The notes beneath the pieces were generated by a model. The model did not search any database, had not been told where the DNA came from, and saw nothing but the letters and a program-made list of their open reading frames with translations. Shown piece by piece: positions 1-9,506 of a stretch of 64,000 bases of DNA. Each line of letters opens with the position of its first letter. Positions within the stretch are counted from its first letter, which is position 1. Position numbers and translations under genes: made by a program. The stretch is from Gammaproteobacteria bacterium (GTDB lineage: Bacteria > Pseudomonadota > Gammaproteobacteria > Pseudomonadales > Pseudohongiellaceae): assembly GCA_002731775.1 (NCBI GenBank), contig PCCP01000046.1, positions 5,247-69,246 of the forward strand. The letters are read 5' to 3'.

Positions 1-1833
1 GGCACTCACCGGAGAACTGCCCAGAAACCATTCACCGTCTATGTCGAAGTAAGCGACAGGGTTCATGTCCAGGATACTGAAATCATCATTGCCGACCCGA
101 TTTCCATCGGGACAGGAATAGGCGAGCCGACTGCCATCAGGTGAGATGCTGAAATCGGTGCAACCACTGCCGACTTGCTGGTCCGTGTTCTCTATAAATG
201 TCAGCGCGTTGACTGCTGGATCGAAGTCGAAAGTCGCCAGATTCGAAGCCGTAGCCAGAAATACGCGATCTTGTACGCTGTCGTATTCAACTCTGACAGG
301 TTCTTCCAATGGCAAACTGTCAATGAGGAAATTCGCATTGCCATCCATTAATCCTAACCACAATCCTGAATCAGCGAATGGGAATGGATTATCCAAATCG
401 GCCCGGATGTTATCGAACATGAGGGCGAACACATTACCATCCTCACCTAGTGTCAGGTCCCTTAGTGCCCAGGTATAGGTACGAGATCCATCGAGGGGAT
501 TGCTAAAAGTCTGGGTTACTGGATGCCAGCTGATAACCCCGGTATTGAGATCGAGGCGATAAAGACGTTCAGATTCTGGATGCACTGTCATATAGACAAT
601 GCCATTTGCATCGTCCAGGGTAAATTGATCGGGCACGGTATTGAAGCTATAGGTTGCTCCGGTTTCGCCGCTGAGAATATTCCGCTCTACCACCCGATTA
701 CGAATCGCATCACCGATTAATACCCATCCATGACACAGCGATACAAAATCCTGAGATGGCTCTACAATGAGGCCTCCATCCAGCTCCGAGATCGCCAAAG
801 GCGGTCCGGCCTGTACAGCCCCCAGAGACAGGGTTTCAAATAGCGAGGGATTGGAACCCTCCACAAGTTCGAGTCGGATTGCTATCTGCTCGCCCTTATA
901 ATTAACACTGGGAATATCCAAAATGCCGGAGTTGACGGCGTAGGTGGATACACCTGCACCTGCACCAATCGTATCGGGAGGCGCGAACGCGTTGCAGTCG
1001 AACAATTCGATGCCGGTGCGTGCAGGCACAATTGATCCGGTATCTGTAACTACAGCATTCGTCAATTCAAATATCAGCTGATTTGGATCAACCAGACGCA
1101 GCTGCGCAGTGCCAGAGCCTAAATCTGCAGCCTCAATGTTTGGCACTTCAAGTGTGTACCCATCGAAGTTCACCGTGTCGTTCGCGACCTCAGGTGACGC
1201 CCCGGAGGTATAGTTGAGGGAAATATTTTGGAAAAACTTAACCCCAGTCCAGGCTGGAAATAAACCTTCTTCGATCGCAGCTGGTACCGTGGTGCTGCTA
1301 ATTCTAAATCCTACAAACCGACTGCTGGACAAGGTTGAATTGACGGCGGCGGTGACGTCGATATCGAGTTGAGATAAGCCGGCCGCATCGACTTCGACTA
1401 TGGGTAAAACAAAGCCGATGGAATAATCGGTGTTTTCAACAACGCCGTTGTCGCTATAGAAAAATATTTCCAGCTCGGCGGCGCCGTTTTGAGGATATAC
1501 CACCTCTATCGGCAGACTTAATGTGGCGCTGGAAACCGAAGTGACCGCAGCGAAATCAAATACCACCGCTGTTGCATCGATAAACAGGGCACCGGTTACA
1601 GCCCAGCCTCCCGAGCTTACATAGCTGGCATTTGTCGCCGCTCCCGCTTCTGGCGGCTCGCCTTCCCCAGATTCCACCACGGGAGGATTTAGCTCGACCA
1701 GCACAGCAGTATCCACCAGCACAGCCAACTCAGCATGGGCAACACCGAGGCTTAAAAACCCAGCGAGGCCGATCACTTTAAGAGGTTTTTTACAAACTCG
1801 GTTGATTGGCATGAATACCCGCTCTTTAGTCAT
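1..1833 (-). CDS. Secreted protein of unknown function, C-terminus beyond window edge
   Basis: An uninterrupted minus-strand frame of 611 codons runs from an ATG at 1833 to the first base of the window, so the C-terminus is missing. A second in-frame ATG at 1812 gives a cleaner signal peptide (MPINRVCKKPLKVIGLAGFL, ending ...GVAHA before ELAVLVD), so the true start may be 1812. The protein is therefore probably exported. The visible part is acidic, rich in Ala, Val, Ser and Thr, and looks like all-beta domains. From about residue 380 on there are phrases such as RLYRLDLNTGVISW and FSISPDGSRLAYSC, which resemble beta-propeller (YncE/SMP-30-like) repeats. I recognise no named family and no catalytic motif. 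It lies downstream of, and in the same direction as, the Nudix-thiE gene, but a 281-bp gap makes co-transcription uncertain. Confidence 0.75.
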   Translation of the reverse strand, partial: MTKERVFMPINRVCKKPLKVIGLAGFLSLGVAHAELAVLVDTAVLVELNPPVVESGEGEPPEAGAATNASYVSSGGWAVTGALFIDATAVVFDFAAVTSVSSATLSLPIEVVYPQNGAAELEIFFYSDNGVVENTDYSIGFVLPIVEVDAAGLSQLDIDVTAAVNSTLSSSRFVGFRISSTTVPAAIEEGLFPAWTGVKFFQNISLNYTSGASPEVANDTVNFDGYTLEVPNIEAADLGSGTAQLRLVDPNQLIFELTNAVVTDTGSIVPARTGIELFDCNAFAPPDTIGAGAGVSTYAVNSGILDIPSVNYKGEQIAIRLELVEGSNPSLFETLSLGAVQAGPPLAISELDGGLIVEPSQDFVSLCHGWVLIGDAIRNRVVERNILSGETGATYSFNTVPDQFTLDDANGIVYMTVHPESERLYRLDLNTGVISWHPVTQTFSNPLDGSRTYTWALRDLTLGEDGNVFALMFDNIRADLDNPFPFADSGLWLGLMDGNANFLIDSLPLEEPVRVEYDSVQDRVFLATASNLATFDFDPAVNALTFIENTDQQVGSGCTDFSISPDGSRLAYSCPDGNRVGNDDFSILDMNPVAYFDIDGEWFLGSSPVSA

Positions 1834-2114
1834 GGTTTCTCGGAGCTTCAGATGCTATTAAAACCCATATTTTCAACTAGTTAGCATATATTTCAGCGAA
1901 CTGCATCACAGAAAAGACCCGCCACCGAAATGACTTATCCACAACGCTGTATCCGCTTGTGGAAGGAATACTTTATCACAAGTAGTGCGGAATAAATCCA
2001 ATCTTTAGTTGGTTAAGTTTATTTATATCAGCAAGTTGGGGGAAATGTTTGATTTTTAGCCTGGAAATACATAGTGCTGTCCGCGACTCGAGGCCTTCTC
2101 GCTTGTCCCTGGAC
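1834..2114. other. Intergenic region with a perfect DnaA box
   Basis: This 281-bp gap lies between the Nudix-thiE stop and the start of the partial secreted-protein gene. I see no credible gene in it. It holds a perfect DnaA-box consensus TTATCCACA at 1935-1943 and, a few bases on, TTGTGG, so that CCACAA and TTGTGG form a 6-bp inverted repeat with a 12-base spacer. A further TTATCACA lies at 1973-1980. No T-run follows the inverted repeat, so it is not an intrinsic terminator. Confidence 0.4.
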
Positions 2115-3056
2115 CTACAAAAATGTTCTGATGCCGGTGATGCCATGACCACCATAAAACCTGGCTTTATCCCTGTCTGAGCGCTGTATTCCCCCCAGCG
2201 CGTATACCGGCAGGCTGACTTTGTCCGCCAGGGCCTGAAATTCGTCCCAGCCCAGTTGCTCGCTCTCGGCGTACTTTTCAGTGCGGCAAATCGGCGACAG
2301 TGACACAAAATCTGTTCCCAATGCCTCTGCCTTACGTAACTCCTCGAGGTTGTGGCAGGATGCACTGAACAGAGCATCCTCCACAATTGGTCGCTGCGTC
2401 AACTGCTGCAGGCAACTGGCGCTGGCATGAAAACCCGCCGCTGAACAGCCGTCGAGTAAAGCCGGGGCCTGATTCAATATCAAGTCTACTCCGGTGCCTT
2501 CGCAAGCATCCCTGGCACGCCGAAACCAGTCCAGATACTCCGCGCTATCCAATTGGGTTTGCCGAATCTGAATCAACTTCAAACCGCGTCCGATTAGCAG
2601 CTGCAATAAACTTTGCAGATGATCGAAGCTGCTTACATCGGGGGTGATGGCGATCTCATGGGGCAGTGACAGGCACTTGATAATTGGCCCATTGGCAACG
2701 GGAAAATCCCGCTGCAGCAATGTCGGAATAGATCGCCATTCTACCGCCTGCCCTTCGAGACCTGTCGGCACGCCAATGAACTCTGAGATGGTCCAGACAT
2801 CCAGCAGCACGGATTTATCGCTGTAGTGATAAAGAATTTTCTTCAACGGAGAACAGTGCAGAGGCGAGACTCCAAGCTCTTCTTCGAATTCTCGCTTGAG
2901 TGCGCGCTGTACGTCTTCGCCCCATTCCACCTTGCCCCCAGGGAATTCCCACAGTCCACCCTGATGGCTGTTCGGGTGACGCCGGGAGATTAACACCTCG
3001 CCCACTGCGTTATACAGGACACCGACGGCAACATGGATGGGGGAGGAAGTAGTCAA
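2115..3056 (-). CDS. Nudix hydrolase fused to a ThiE/TenI-like domain
   Basis: The N-terminal 130 residues are a MutT-type Nudix domain with a full Nudix box (GGKVEWGEDVQRALKREFEE followed by ELGV, about residues 40-63). This domain is expected to hydrolyse oxidised or non-canonical nucleoside triphosphates. The C-terminal half, from about residue 135, is a TIM-barrel resembling thiamine-phosphate synthase (ITPD, LIQIRQTQL, LGTDFVSLSPICRTEKY, YALGGI). This two-domain architecture is known in gammaproteobacteria next to argJ/secA. The barrel's catalytic competence is doubtful and it may be a regulatory or degenerate domain. The start is a TTG, because no in-frame ATG exists before the Nudix sheet. 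argJ ends 6 bases upstream, so the two genes are probably co-transcribed. Confidence 0.88.
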   Translation of the reverse strand: MTTSSPIHVAVGVLYNAVGEVLISRRHPNSHQGGLWEFPGGKVEWGEDVQRALKREFEEELGVSPLHCSPLKKILYHYSDKSVLLDVWTISEFIGVPTGLEGQAVEWRSIPTLLQRDFPVANGPIIKCLSLPHEIAITPDVSSFDHLQSLLQLLIGRGLKLIQIRQTQLDSAEYLDWFRRARDACEGTGVDLILNQAPALLDGCSAAGFHASASCLQQLTQRPIVEDALFSASCHNLEELRKAEALGTDFVSLSPICRTEKYAESEQLGWDEFQALADKVSLPVYALGGIQRSDRDKARFYGGHGITGIRTFL

Positions 3057-3062
3057 ACGATC

Positions 3063-4265
3063 TCAAGTTCGATATTCGGCATTAATTTTGACATAGTCGT
3101 GGGAGAGATCGGAAGTCCATACCATCTCGCTACAACGCCCGCGGGCAAGCTTGATGTCGATTGTAATTTCCTGTTTATCCATCTCGATCTGGGCCTTTTC
3201 CTCGGCATAATTCGGATCCAGCTCACCGTTGCTAATCAGGGCGAGATCCCCAAGCGTAATAGCGATGGCATCCAGGGATAAATCTTTCAGCCCCGACCTG
3301 CCGACGGCGGCGAGAATCCGGCCCCAGTTTGGATCGGATGCAAAGAAGGCGGTTTTCACCAGCGGCGACTCTGCCACCGTATAGGCTACCTGCAGGCATT
3401 CTTCCGTAGATGCGCCCTGCCTGACGTTGATGGTGATGAACTTCGTCGCCCCTTCGGCATCTCGAATCAAGCCTGTTGCCAATTCCTGGAAGATCTGTCC
3501 CAGCGCCCGGTCAAATTTCTCATTCACGGATTTATTGCCAGCATCGATTTGCATCTGGCTGTGACCGGTTGCCGCCAACATACAACTGTCGTTGGTGGAG
3601 GTATCACCATCAACCGTTATCCGATTGAAGGAGTGAGAAACCGCCTGTGCCAGTTTCTGCTCGAGCAGTTGTTGATGGATCTGTGCATCCGTGAAAACAA
3701 AAGCCAGCATGGTGGCCATGTCGGGCTTAATCATACCGGATCCCTTTGCCATGCCGGTGATTGTCACTGACTTGCCGTCGAGCTCGAGTCGAGTCGAGGC
3801 TAGCTTTGGCCGTGTGTCGGTGGTCAAAATTCCTGTCGCCGCTTGCAGCCAGTTGCTGGCAGAGAGTTTATCGATTGCCTCGGGCAGGCCGAATACTATT
3901 TTGTCCACCGGTAGCGGTTCACCGATGACACCGGTTGAAAAAGGTAGCACCGAGCAGGCTTGCACTTCGGTAAGTTCCGCTAGCGCCTGGCAACATCGGA
4001 AGGCATCGTCACGCCCAGCTGCGCCTGTTCCCGCATTGGCATTACCGGTGTTAATCAGAAAATAGCGGCTAGTCGCAGTTTGCAAATGTTGCTTTGCCAG
4101 TAATACCGGCGCCGCACAGAATGCGTTTTGGGTATACACACCGGCAACCGCAGCACCGCGTGCAATTTCAATCAGGACCAGGTCGAGACGGTCCGCGTAG
4201 CGGATATTGCTCGCGATCGCCGCCAATCGTATGCCGGTTACTTCATAAAATTTGCGTGCGTTCAT
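3063..4265 (-). CDS. argJ: Bifunctional ornithine acetyltransferase / N-acetylglutamate synthase
   Basis: ArgJ transfers the acetyl group from N-acetylornithine to glutamate in the cyclic arginine pathway. Many members also use acetyl-CoA. The 400-residue length is normal. The autocleavage motif is visible as KGSGMIKPDMATMLAF, where the Thr of MATML becomes the N-terminal nucleophile of the beta chain. The oxyanion region (NTGNANAGTG) and the C-terminal LAAVGRSGL segment are also present. The gene sits between secA and the Nudix-thiE fusion, the same order as in Pseudomonas. It starts at an ATG 15 bases after the secA stop. Confidence 0.96.
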   Translation of the reverse strand: MNARKFYEVTGIRLAAIASNIRYADRLDLVLIEIARGAAVAGVYTQNAFCAAPVLLAKQHLQTATSRYFLINTGNANAGTGAAGRDDAFRCCQALAELTEVQACSVLPFSTGVIGEPLPVDKIVFGLPEAIDKLSASNWLQAATGILTTDTRPKLASTRLELDGKSVTITGMAKGSGMIKPDMATMLAFVFTDAQIHQQLLEQKLAQAVSHSFNRITVDGDTSTNDSCMLAATGHSQMQIDAGNKSVNEKFDRALGQIFQELATGLIRDAEGATKFITINVRQGASTEECLQVAYTVAESPLVKTAFFASDPNWGRILAAVGRSGLKDLSLDAIAITLGDLALISNGELDPNYAEEKAQIEMDKQEITIDIKLARGRCSEMVWTSDLSHDYVKINAEYRT

Positions 4266-4280
4266 ATCCTGACCAATCGG

Positions 4281-7037
4281 TTATAGGCGACCGTGGCAGG
4301 CCTTGTACTTCTTGCCGGAACCACAGGGACAAGGTTCATTTCTACCTACCTTTGGCGCTTCCCGTCGCAACGGCTGCGGTCGCTGTGCGGCCTCGGCTGC
4401 CGGCGGAGATTCGGCAGACCCAGCCTTGGCAAGTGCAGAGACTGCCTGGTGTTGGTAGCTGACTCTTTCCTTGACCCTTTCCTGTTCGCGCTGGCGCTCG
4501 ATTGCATCGGCTTCATCATCCTGACGAATTTTGACATGACTCAATACTTTGGTGACTTCATGTTGCAGATTTATCATCAGTTCCTGAAACAGGGCAAATG
4601 CTTCGCGCTTGTATTCTTGCCGTGGATTCTTACCGCCATAACTGCGCAGGAATATACCCTGTCGAAGATGATCCATGGTGCCAAGATGGTCTTTCCATAA
4701 ACCATCCAGTATCTGTAGCGTAATCTGCTTCTCGAACAGGCGCATCTTGTCACCTACGATGGTGCATTTCTCTTCATATTCCCGGGCCAGCACTTCGGCA
4801 ATTTTTGTCTTTAACTGATCTTCATAGAGCTGATCATCTTCATCCAGCCAGGATTGCAGCGCCTGTTTACTCCCAAAATCAGATTCAATGGCCCGCTCTA
4901 ATCCCTCGACATCCCATTGTTCAGGAACACTCTGGGGTGGCATATAGCCATCTACCAATTTATCAACGACTTCTTCTCGCATATCGCTCAACAATTCAGA
5001 TACATCATCACTGGCCAACAATTCGTTACGCTGGCGATAAATTATCGTCCGTTGATCGTTCGCCACATTGTCATATTCGAGCAATTGTTTACGAATATCA
5101 AAGTTACGTCCTTCTACCTTGCGCTGGGCTTTTTCGATGGAACGGGTAACCATACCGTGTTCAATCGCTTCACCCCGCTCCATTCCCAGGCGGCGCATGA
5201 AATTCTTCACACCGTCGGTGGCGAATATTCGTAGCAAGTTATCTTCCATAGACAAATAAAATCTTGAATAACCCGGGTCGCCCTGACGTCCGGAACGCCC
5301 GCGTAGCTGGTTGTCGATACGCCGCGATTCATGGCGTTCCGTACCGATTATGTGCAGGCCACCCGCGGCTATCACTTGGTCATGCCGCTGCTGCCAGGCG
5401 GCCTTTATTTTTTGCACTTCGCTCTCGCTTGGAGCCTGGAGTTCGGCGATTTCAGCTTCCCATTTGCCGCCAAGCACGATATCTGTACCACGACCAGCCA
5501 TGTTCGTAGCGATCGTCACTACACCGGGCCGACCGGCCTCGGCAATTATCTGCGCTTCCCTTTCATGAAATTTCGCATTCAATACTTCATGCTTGATTTT
5601 TTTCTTGGTCAGAAATTCCGACAGTATTTCCGAAGTGTCAATCGAAGCGGTGCCGACCAGAATGGGGGCGCCTTTGGCACTGAGCTCGGTAATGTCTTTC
5701 ACTATGGCTTCAAATTTTTCTTCCATAGTCAGATAAATCAGATCGTTGGCATCATCCCTTATCATTGGCATATTGGTTGGGATAACAACAACATTGAGTC
5801 CGTAAATTTCGCTGAATTCATAGGCTTCTGTATCGGCGGTACCGGTCATCCCGGACAAGGTATTGTAGAGCCGAAAATAATTCTGGAATGTGGTTGAAGC
5901 CAGGGTCTGGCTTTCGCTTTGAATCTCCAGCCTTTCTTTCGCTTCGAGCGCCTGATGCAAGCCTTCCGAGAGTCGTCGGCCCTCCATGGTTCGACCCGTA
6001 TGTTCATCGATTAACACGATGTGTTTATTTTGTACAATATATTCAACGTCTCTGTGAAAGAGGTAATGGGCCTTTAAAGCCACGTGTACATGATGCAGCA
6101 GCGACAAATTTGTCGCCAAATACAGGGATTCCCCCTCCATTAATAATTTCTTTTGAAACAACAAGTCTTCAACATACTCATGACCTGCTTCCGTCAATTC
6201 TACCTGGCGGCTTTTCTCATCGACGATGAAATGACCCGATTCTTCCAGCACAAAATCTTTGTCCATCATCTCCATCTTGGTCTTTTCTTGTTTGGCACCC
6301 TTCTCCAGGCGCGGAATCAAATTGTCGACCGCAAGGTAAAGTTTGGAGCTATCTTCGGCGGCACCAGAAATGATCAGGGGCGTCCTTGCCTCATCTATCA
6401 GAATCGAATCCACTTCATCGACGATGGCAAAATTCAGCTCACCCTGCATTTTGTCTTCCAGTCGAAATGCCATATTGTCACGCAGGTAATCGAATCCAAA
6501 TTCATTGTTGGTACCGTAGGTAATCGAACACTGATAAGCCACCTTCTTCTCATCGGGACTTTGCCCGGACTTGATAATGCCAACGCTTAAACCAAGAAAT
6601 TCGTATATAGGGCGCATCCAGTTTGCATCTCGGTGAGCAAGATAATCATTCACCGTGACAATATGCACACCTCTCCCGGTAAGGCCGTTCAGGTACGCCG
6701 GCAAAGTTGCCATCAGTGTCTTGCCTTCACCCGTTCTCATTTCAGAAATACTGCCTTCGTGCAGCACAATGCCGCCTATCATCTGCACATCGAAAGGACG
6801 CAGCTGTATGCTCCGTTGGCTTGCCTCTCGCACCACGGCGAAGGCTTCGGGCAATATGGCATCGAGGGATTCTCCCGACTCATATCGTTGCCTGAATTCA
6901 TTAGCTTTGTGTTTGAGTTCATCATCAGACAGAGACGCGATTGGCTCTTCGAATTTATTAATGATCGCGACCGTACGTTCGAGTTTCTTCAGCTTTCTGG
7001 AGTTGCTGCTACCAAATATTTTGCTAAGTATATTCAT
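4281..7037 (-). CDS. secA: Preprotein translocase ATPase SecA
   Basis: SecA is the cytoplasmic motor that pushes unfolded preproteins through SecYEG. I place the start at the ATG at 7037 ([12 protein letters not shown]...), because it matches the conserved N-terminus; an upstream in-frame start would add 15 unrelated residues. The product is 918 residues. Walker A is RTGEGKTL (101-108), the DEAD-type motif is [11 protein letters not shown], and a late helicase motif reads [20 protein letters not shown] with one preceding G. The C-terminus carries the zinc and SecB-binding motif, with [13 protein letters not shown] near the end, preceded by an Ala/Pro-rich linker. It lies downstream of the M23 peptidase gene and upstream of argJ. 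No secM-like leader gene was found. Confidence 0.97.
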   Translation of the reverse strand: MNILSKIFGSSNSRKLKKLERTVAIINKFEEPIASLSDDELKHKANEFRQRYESGESLDAILPEAFAVVREASQRSIQLRPFDVQMIGGIVLHEGSISEMRTGEGKTLMATLPAYLNGLTGRGVHIVTVNDYLAHRDANWMRPIYEFLGLSVGIIKSGQSPDEKKVAYQCSITYGTNNEFGFDYLRDNMAFRLEDKMQGELNFAIVDEVDSILIDEARTPLIISGAAEDSSKLYLAVDNLIPRLEKGAKQEKTKMEMMDKDFVLEESGHFIVDEKSRQVELTEAGHEYVEDLLFQKKLLMEGESLYLATNLSLLHHVHVALKAHYLFHRDVEYIVQNKHIVLIDEHTGRTMEGRRLSEGLHQALEAKERLEIQSESQTLASTTFQNYFRLYNTLSGMTGTADTEAYEFSEIYGLNVVVIPTNMPMIRDDANDLIYLTMEEKFEAIVKDITELSAKGAPILVGTASIDTSEILSEFLTKKKIKHEVLNAKFHEREAQIIAEAGRPGVVTIATNMAGRGTDIVLGGKWEAEIAELQAPSESEVQKIKAAWQQRHDQVIAAGGLHIIGTERHESRRIDNQLRGRSGRQGDPGYSRFYLSMEDNLLRIFATDGVKNFMRRLGMERGEAIEHGMVTRSIEKAQRKVEGRNFDIRKQLLEYDNVANDQRTIIYRQRNELLASDDVSELLSDMREEVVDKLVDGYMPPQSVPEQWDVEGLERAIESDFGSKQALQSWLDEDDQLYEDQLKTKIAEVLAREYEEKCTIVGDKMRLFEKQITLQILDGLWKDHLGTMDHLRQGIFLRSYGGKNPRQEYKREAFALFQELMINLQHEVTKVLSHVKIRQDDEADAIERQREQERVKERVSYQHQAVSALAKAGSAESPPAAEAAQRPQPLRREAPKVGRNEPCPCGSGKKYKACHGRL

Positions 7038-7143
7038 GATGTTTATCTGGATATTGGATCTGACATGGTTGTTAATTATCACGCATTAATCGATAAATCG
7101 ATAAATGCACGACCTGAGAATTATGAAATTTCTGCAGAGAAAA

Positions 7144-8073
7144 CTATCTGACGGTACGATGAATATAGGCAGATGGATCCACGACCCTGCCATTTTTGTA
7201 GACTTCGAAGTGGACGTGGGGCCCCGTGGTTCTGCCGGTGGAGCCCACCAGGGCAATGTTCTGGCCTTTCTTGACGATATCGCCGACATCTACCAGCAGT
7301 TTTTCGGCATGGGCATAGCGGGTGGTGTATCCATTACCATGATTAACCTCAACCATGAGCCCATAATCAGACCTCGGACCCGACCATGTTACCACGCCGG
7401 CTGCAACCGTATTGATGTCTGAACCGGTACGACCGGTGCTGAAATCCAGTCCGGTATGAAATGTGAGGTGGCCGGTAAAAGGATCGGGGCGTTGACCAAA
7501 TCTGGAAACCAGCCAACTCCGCGCTACTGGCCGTCCGGCTAAAAATACATCGGACCGTATCTTGCGGTCCACCATGAGACTTTCAAGGATCTCCAACTGC
7601 TGCTGGCGATCCTCCAGCTGTCTCTCCAATTGAGCAACCGCGTTGCCGAAATTCGCGGAGTTGTAAGGTACGGACGTCCCGATGCTCGGACCACCGATAG
7701 CGATCGGTTGGCTAAAATCGAATTCACCATTGTCAAAATTAGCTATGGAAGTGATGCGTTCACCCACCGCATCCAGACGCACTAGTCGAGCCTGCAACGT
7801 GGCCAGCCTAAGGGTCAAAGCTTCCAACTGTTGCTTTGACTCCAGTTTAATGCTTTCGAGCTGTTCGGATTGCAATTTGATTTGCCGATCCCAATTTTGA
7901 ACGGCTTCCTCGCTAACAATAGGGGATTCCTGGGAGACGGCGAGCTGGTAGCCAAAATAACCGAGCGCAACTGGTGCGCCCAGAAAACAGAGGGAAAGCA
8001 GGCCTTTCAGCCAACCCTTGAGAACGATGGTTTTAGTGTGACCGTGACGTTGGTCGACCAGAATGACTTTCAT
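7144..8073 (-). CDS. M23-family (LytM) peptidase, membrane-anchored
   Basis: A 309-residue protein with a short cytoplasmic N-terminus, one transmembrane segment (about residues 22-46, LKGLLSLCFLGAPVALGYFG), a coiled-coil stretch (about 60-185) and a C-terminal LytM/M23 domain (about 200-300). The zinc-ligand motifs HTGLDFS (H...D) and HVHFEV (HxH) are both intact, so it could be an active periplasmic peptidoglycan endopeptidase. The layout resembles the LytM proteins found between lpxC and secA in pseudomonads. The substrate bond and any regulatory partner cannot be read from the sequence. Confidence 0.9.
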   Translation of the reverse strand: MKVILVDQRHGHTKTIVLKGWLKGLLSLCFLGAPVALGYFGYQLAVSQESPIVSEEAVQNWDRQIKLQSEQLESIKLESKQQLEALTLRLATLQARLVRLDAVGERITSIANFDNGEFDFSQPIAIGGPSIGTSVPYNSANFGNAVAQLERQLEDRQQQLEILESLMVDRKIRSDVFLAGRPVARSWLVSRFGQRPDPFTGHLTFHTGLDFSTGRTGSDINTVAAGVVTWSGPRSDYGLMVEVNHGNGYTTRYAHAEKLLVDVGDIVKKGQNIALVGSTGRTTGPHVHFEVYKNGRVVDPSAYIHRTVR

Positions 8074-8136
8074 AATTACATGTTGTCTAAGTTAGCCTGT
8101 TACAGCAATTGGGGCTAATGCAGGAACATCAAGGCC

Positions 8137-8170
8137 TAGGGGACCTCTGATTGAGTATTCAATGTCTCTG
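8137..8170. repeat. Degenerate copy of the intergenic repeat between lpxC and the M23 gene
   Basis: On the plus strand, GGACCTCTGATTGAGTATTC followed by AATGTCTCT lies in the lpxC-M23 gap. It resembles the element at 62478-62525 over about 28 bases, in the opposite orientation relative to the window, and shares its first 15 bases with the his-region copies. Confidence 0.4.
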
Positions 8171-8195
8171 CATGACCGTAGGGCCTGCAGAGCAG

Positions 8196-9107
8196 CTAGG
8201 TCGCCAGCACCGGTTGCATGTAGGAAATAGGTACATTGGCTTCGGTATCGAAACTGACAATTTCCCAAGCATCTTCATTAACTTCGAGCATTCTTAATAA
8301 AGCATTATTGAGAGCATGTCCAGATTTATGTCCCTTGAACTCGCCAATCAGACTATTGCCCAGGAGATATAAATCCCCAATAGAATCAAGAATTTTGTGC
8401 TTCACGAATTCATCTTCGTAACGCAAACCATCTTCGTTCAGCACCTTGTAATCACCGACGGCGATGGCGTTATCCATACTTGCGCCGAGCGCCAGGTTGC
8501 GATTTCGGAGTTCTTCAAATTCATGCATAAACCCGAAGGTCCTGGCACGACTTACTTCTTTGACGAAGGAGGTGCTGGAAAAGTCGATAGTTGCGCTGGT
8601 GGTGTGTTTCTTATAAACGGGATGATCATAGAGTAATGTGTAGCTAACCTTGAAGCCGTCGAATGGCTCCAGGCTCACCGACTTGTCCCCCTGTTTGAGT
8701 TGGATGGGGCGTTTAATTCTAATAAATTTTTTCAATTCCGACTGTTCTTCTATGCCCGCAGACTGGATCAAAAACACGAAGGGTCCAGCACTACCGTCCA
8801 TTATGGGGACTTCGGACGCGCTCACATCGACATAAGCATTGTCGATACCCAGTCCAGACATGGCAGACATCAAATGTTCTACCGTAGAAATTCGAACGCC
8901 GTCCTTGACCAGGGTGGTCGACAGGTTGGTCTCTCCAACGTTGGCGGTCCGGGCCTCGATCTGCACCACCGGATCCAGGTCGATGCGGGTGAAAATAATG
9001 CCCGAGTTGACTGGAGCGGGTCGCAGGGTGAGATACACTTTCTCACCGGTGTGCAGGCCAATACCGGTAGCCCGAATGACATTCTTGAGTGTTCTTTGCA
9101 GTAGCAT
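8196..9107 (-). CDS. lpxC: UDP-3-O-acyl-N-acetylglucosamine deacetylase
   Basis: LpxC performs the committed, zinc-dependent deacetylation in lipid A synthesis. The ATG at 9107 ([21 protein letters not shown]) matches the usual LpxC N-terminus and gives 303 residues, the standard length. An in-frame GTG at 9185 would add 26 unrelated residues. Zinc-site motifs are present: STVEHLMSA (His), and the [10 protein letters not shown] and [10 protein letters not shown] stretches. The gene follows ftsZ, as in most gammaproteobacteria. The Arg/Ala-rich C-terminal degradation tail of E. coli LpxC is not obvious; here the protein ends YMQPVLAT. Confidence 0.96.
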   Translation of the reverse strand: MLLQRTLKNVIRATGIGLHTGEKVYLTLRPAPVNSGIIFTRIDLDPVVQIEARTANVGETNLSTTLVKDGVRISTVEHLMSAMSGLGIDNAYVDVSASEVPIMDGSAGPFVFLIQSAGIEEQSELKKFIRIKRPIQLKQGDKSVSLEPFDGFKVSYTLLYDHPVYKKHTTSATIDFSSTSFVKEVSRARTFGFMHEFEELRNRNLALGASMDNAIAVGDYKVLNEDGLRYEDEFVKHKILDSIGDLYLLGNSLIGEFKGHKSGHALNNALLRMLEVNEDAWEIVSFDTEANVPISYMQPVLAT

Positions 9108-9506
9108 AGGTTTATGTGGACCTTTTCTTATCCAGCCTGGGTTCCGGCACTGGACGTGGTCGGGACACGAAGCCAGTGTTGACACTGATGTCGATACGAC
9201 ATCTTAGTTCCCAAGAGGGCTACTGAAAATCAAGCTATTTTGACCCGGCACGGAGTCCGGAAACTCGCGATATGCTTGTGCCTTAACCCTCTCAACACAC
9301 CAGCAGACCGGACAATCAGCAATTGCATCCCGACTCGACAACCGTCCCCCGCAGCAAAACTGTCGCATAGTATCAAATATGCGAGCAGAACCCAATCATT
9401 GCGGTGTAGTCGCGAGCTCGAGAATTTTGTGCGGTTGACAGGGTTCCGGTAGTTTTCCCCACTCTCCATTAACCACCGGGTGCCAGTTGCCCCTGCTTAC
9501 AATCCC
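9108..9506 (-). promoter_or_regulatory. ftsZ-lpxC intergenic region with a sigma70-like lpxC promoter
   Basis: About 400 bases separate the ftsZ stop from the chosen lpxC start. A sigma70-like promoter reads toward lpxC: -35 TTGGGT (9390-9395) and -10 TACTAT (9367-9372), with a 17-base spacer. This would give a leader of about 250 bases. Short minus-strand frames exist inside the leader but lack recognisable content, so I do not call genes. No strong intrinsic terminator after ftsZ was identified, so read-through from ftsZ is possible. Confidence 0.4.

Noticed and set aside
2115-3056. Nudix-ThiE fusion as a novel enzyme
   Set aside because: The same two-domain protein is known beside argJ/secA in pseudomonads and other gammaproteobacteria. 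Its function is open but the architecture is not new.
4293-7151. Long plus-strand open frames opposite secA
   Set aside because: They are antisense shadows of a well-conserved gene, with no family content and no ribosome binding sites. The same applies to antisense frames over ftsZ, cysNC, mgtE, kdsD and mrp.
9230-9469. 79-codon minus-strand frame in the ftsZ-lpxC gap
   Set aside because: It has no recognisable domain or ribosome binding site and overlaps the predicted lpxC promoter. Another frame overlaps it on the same strand.
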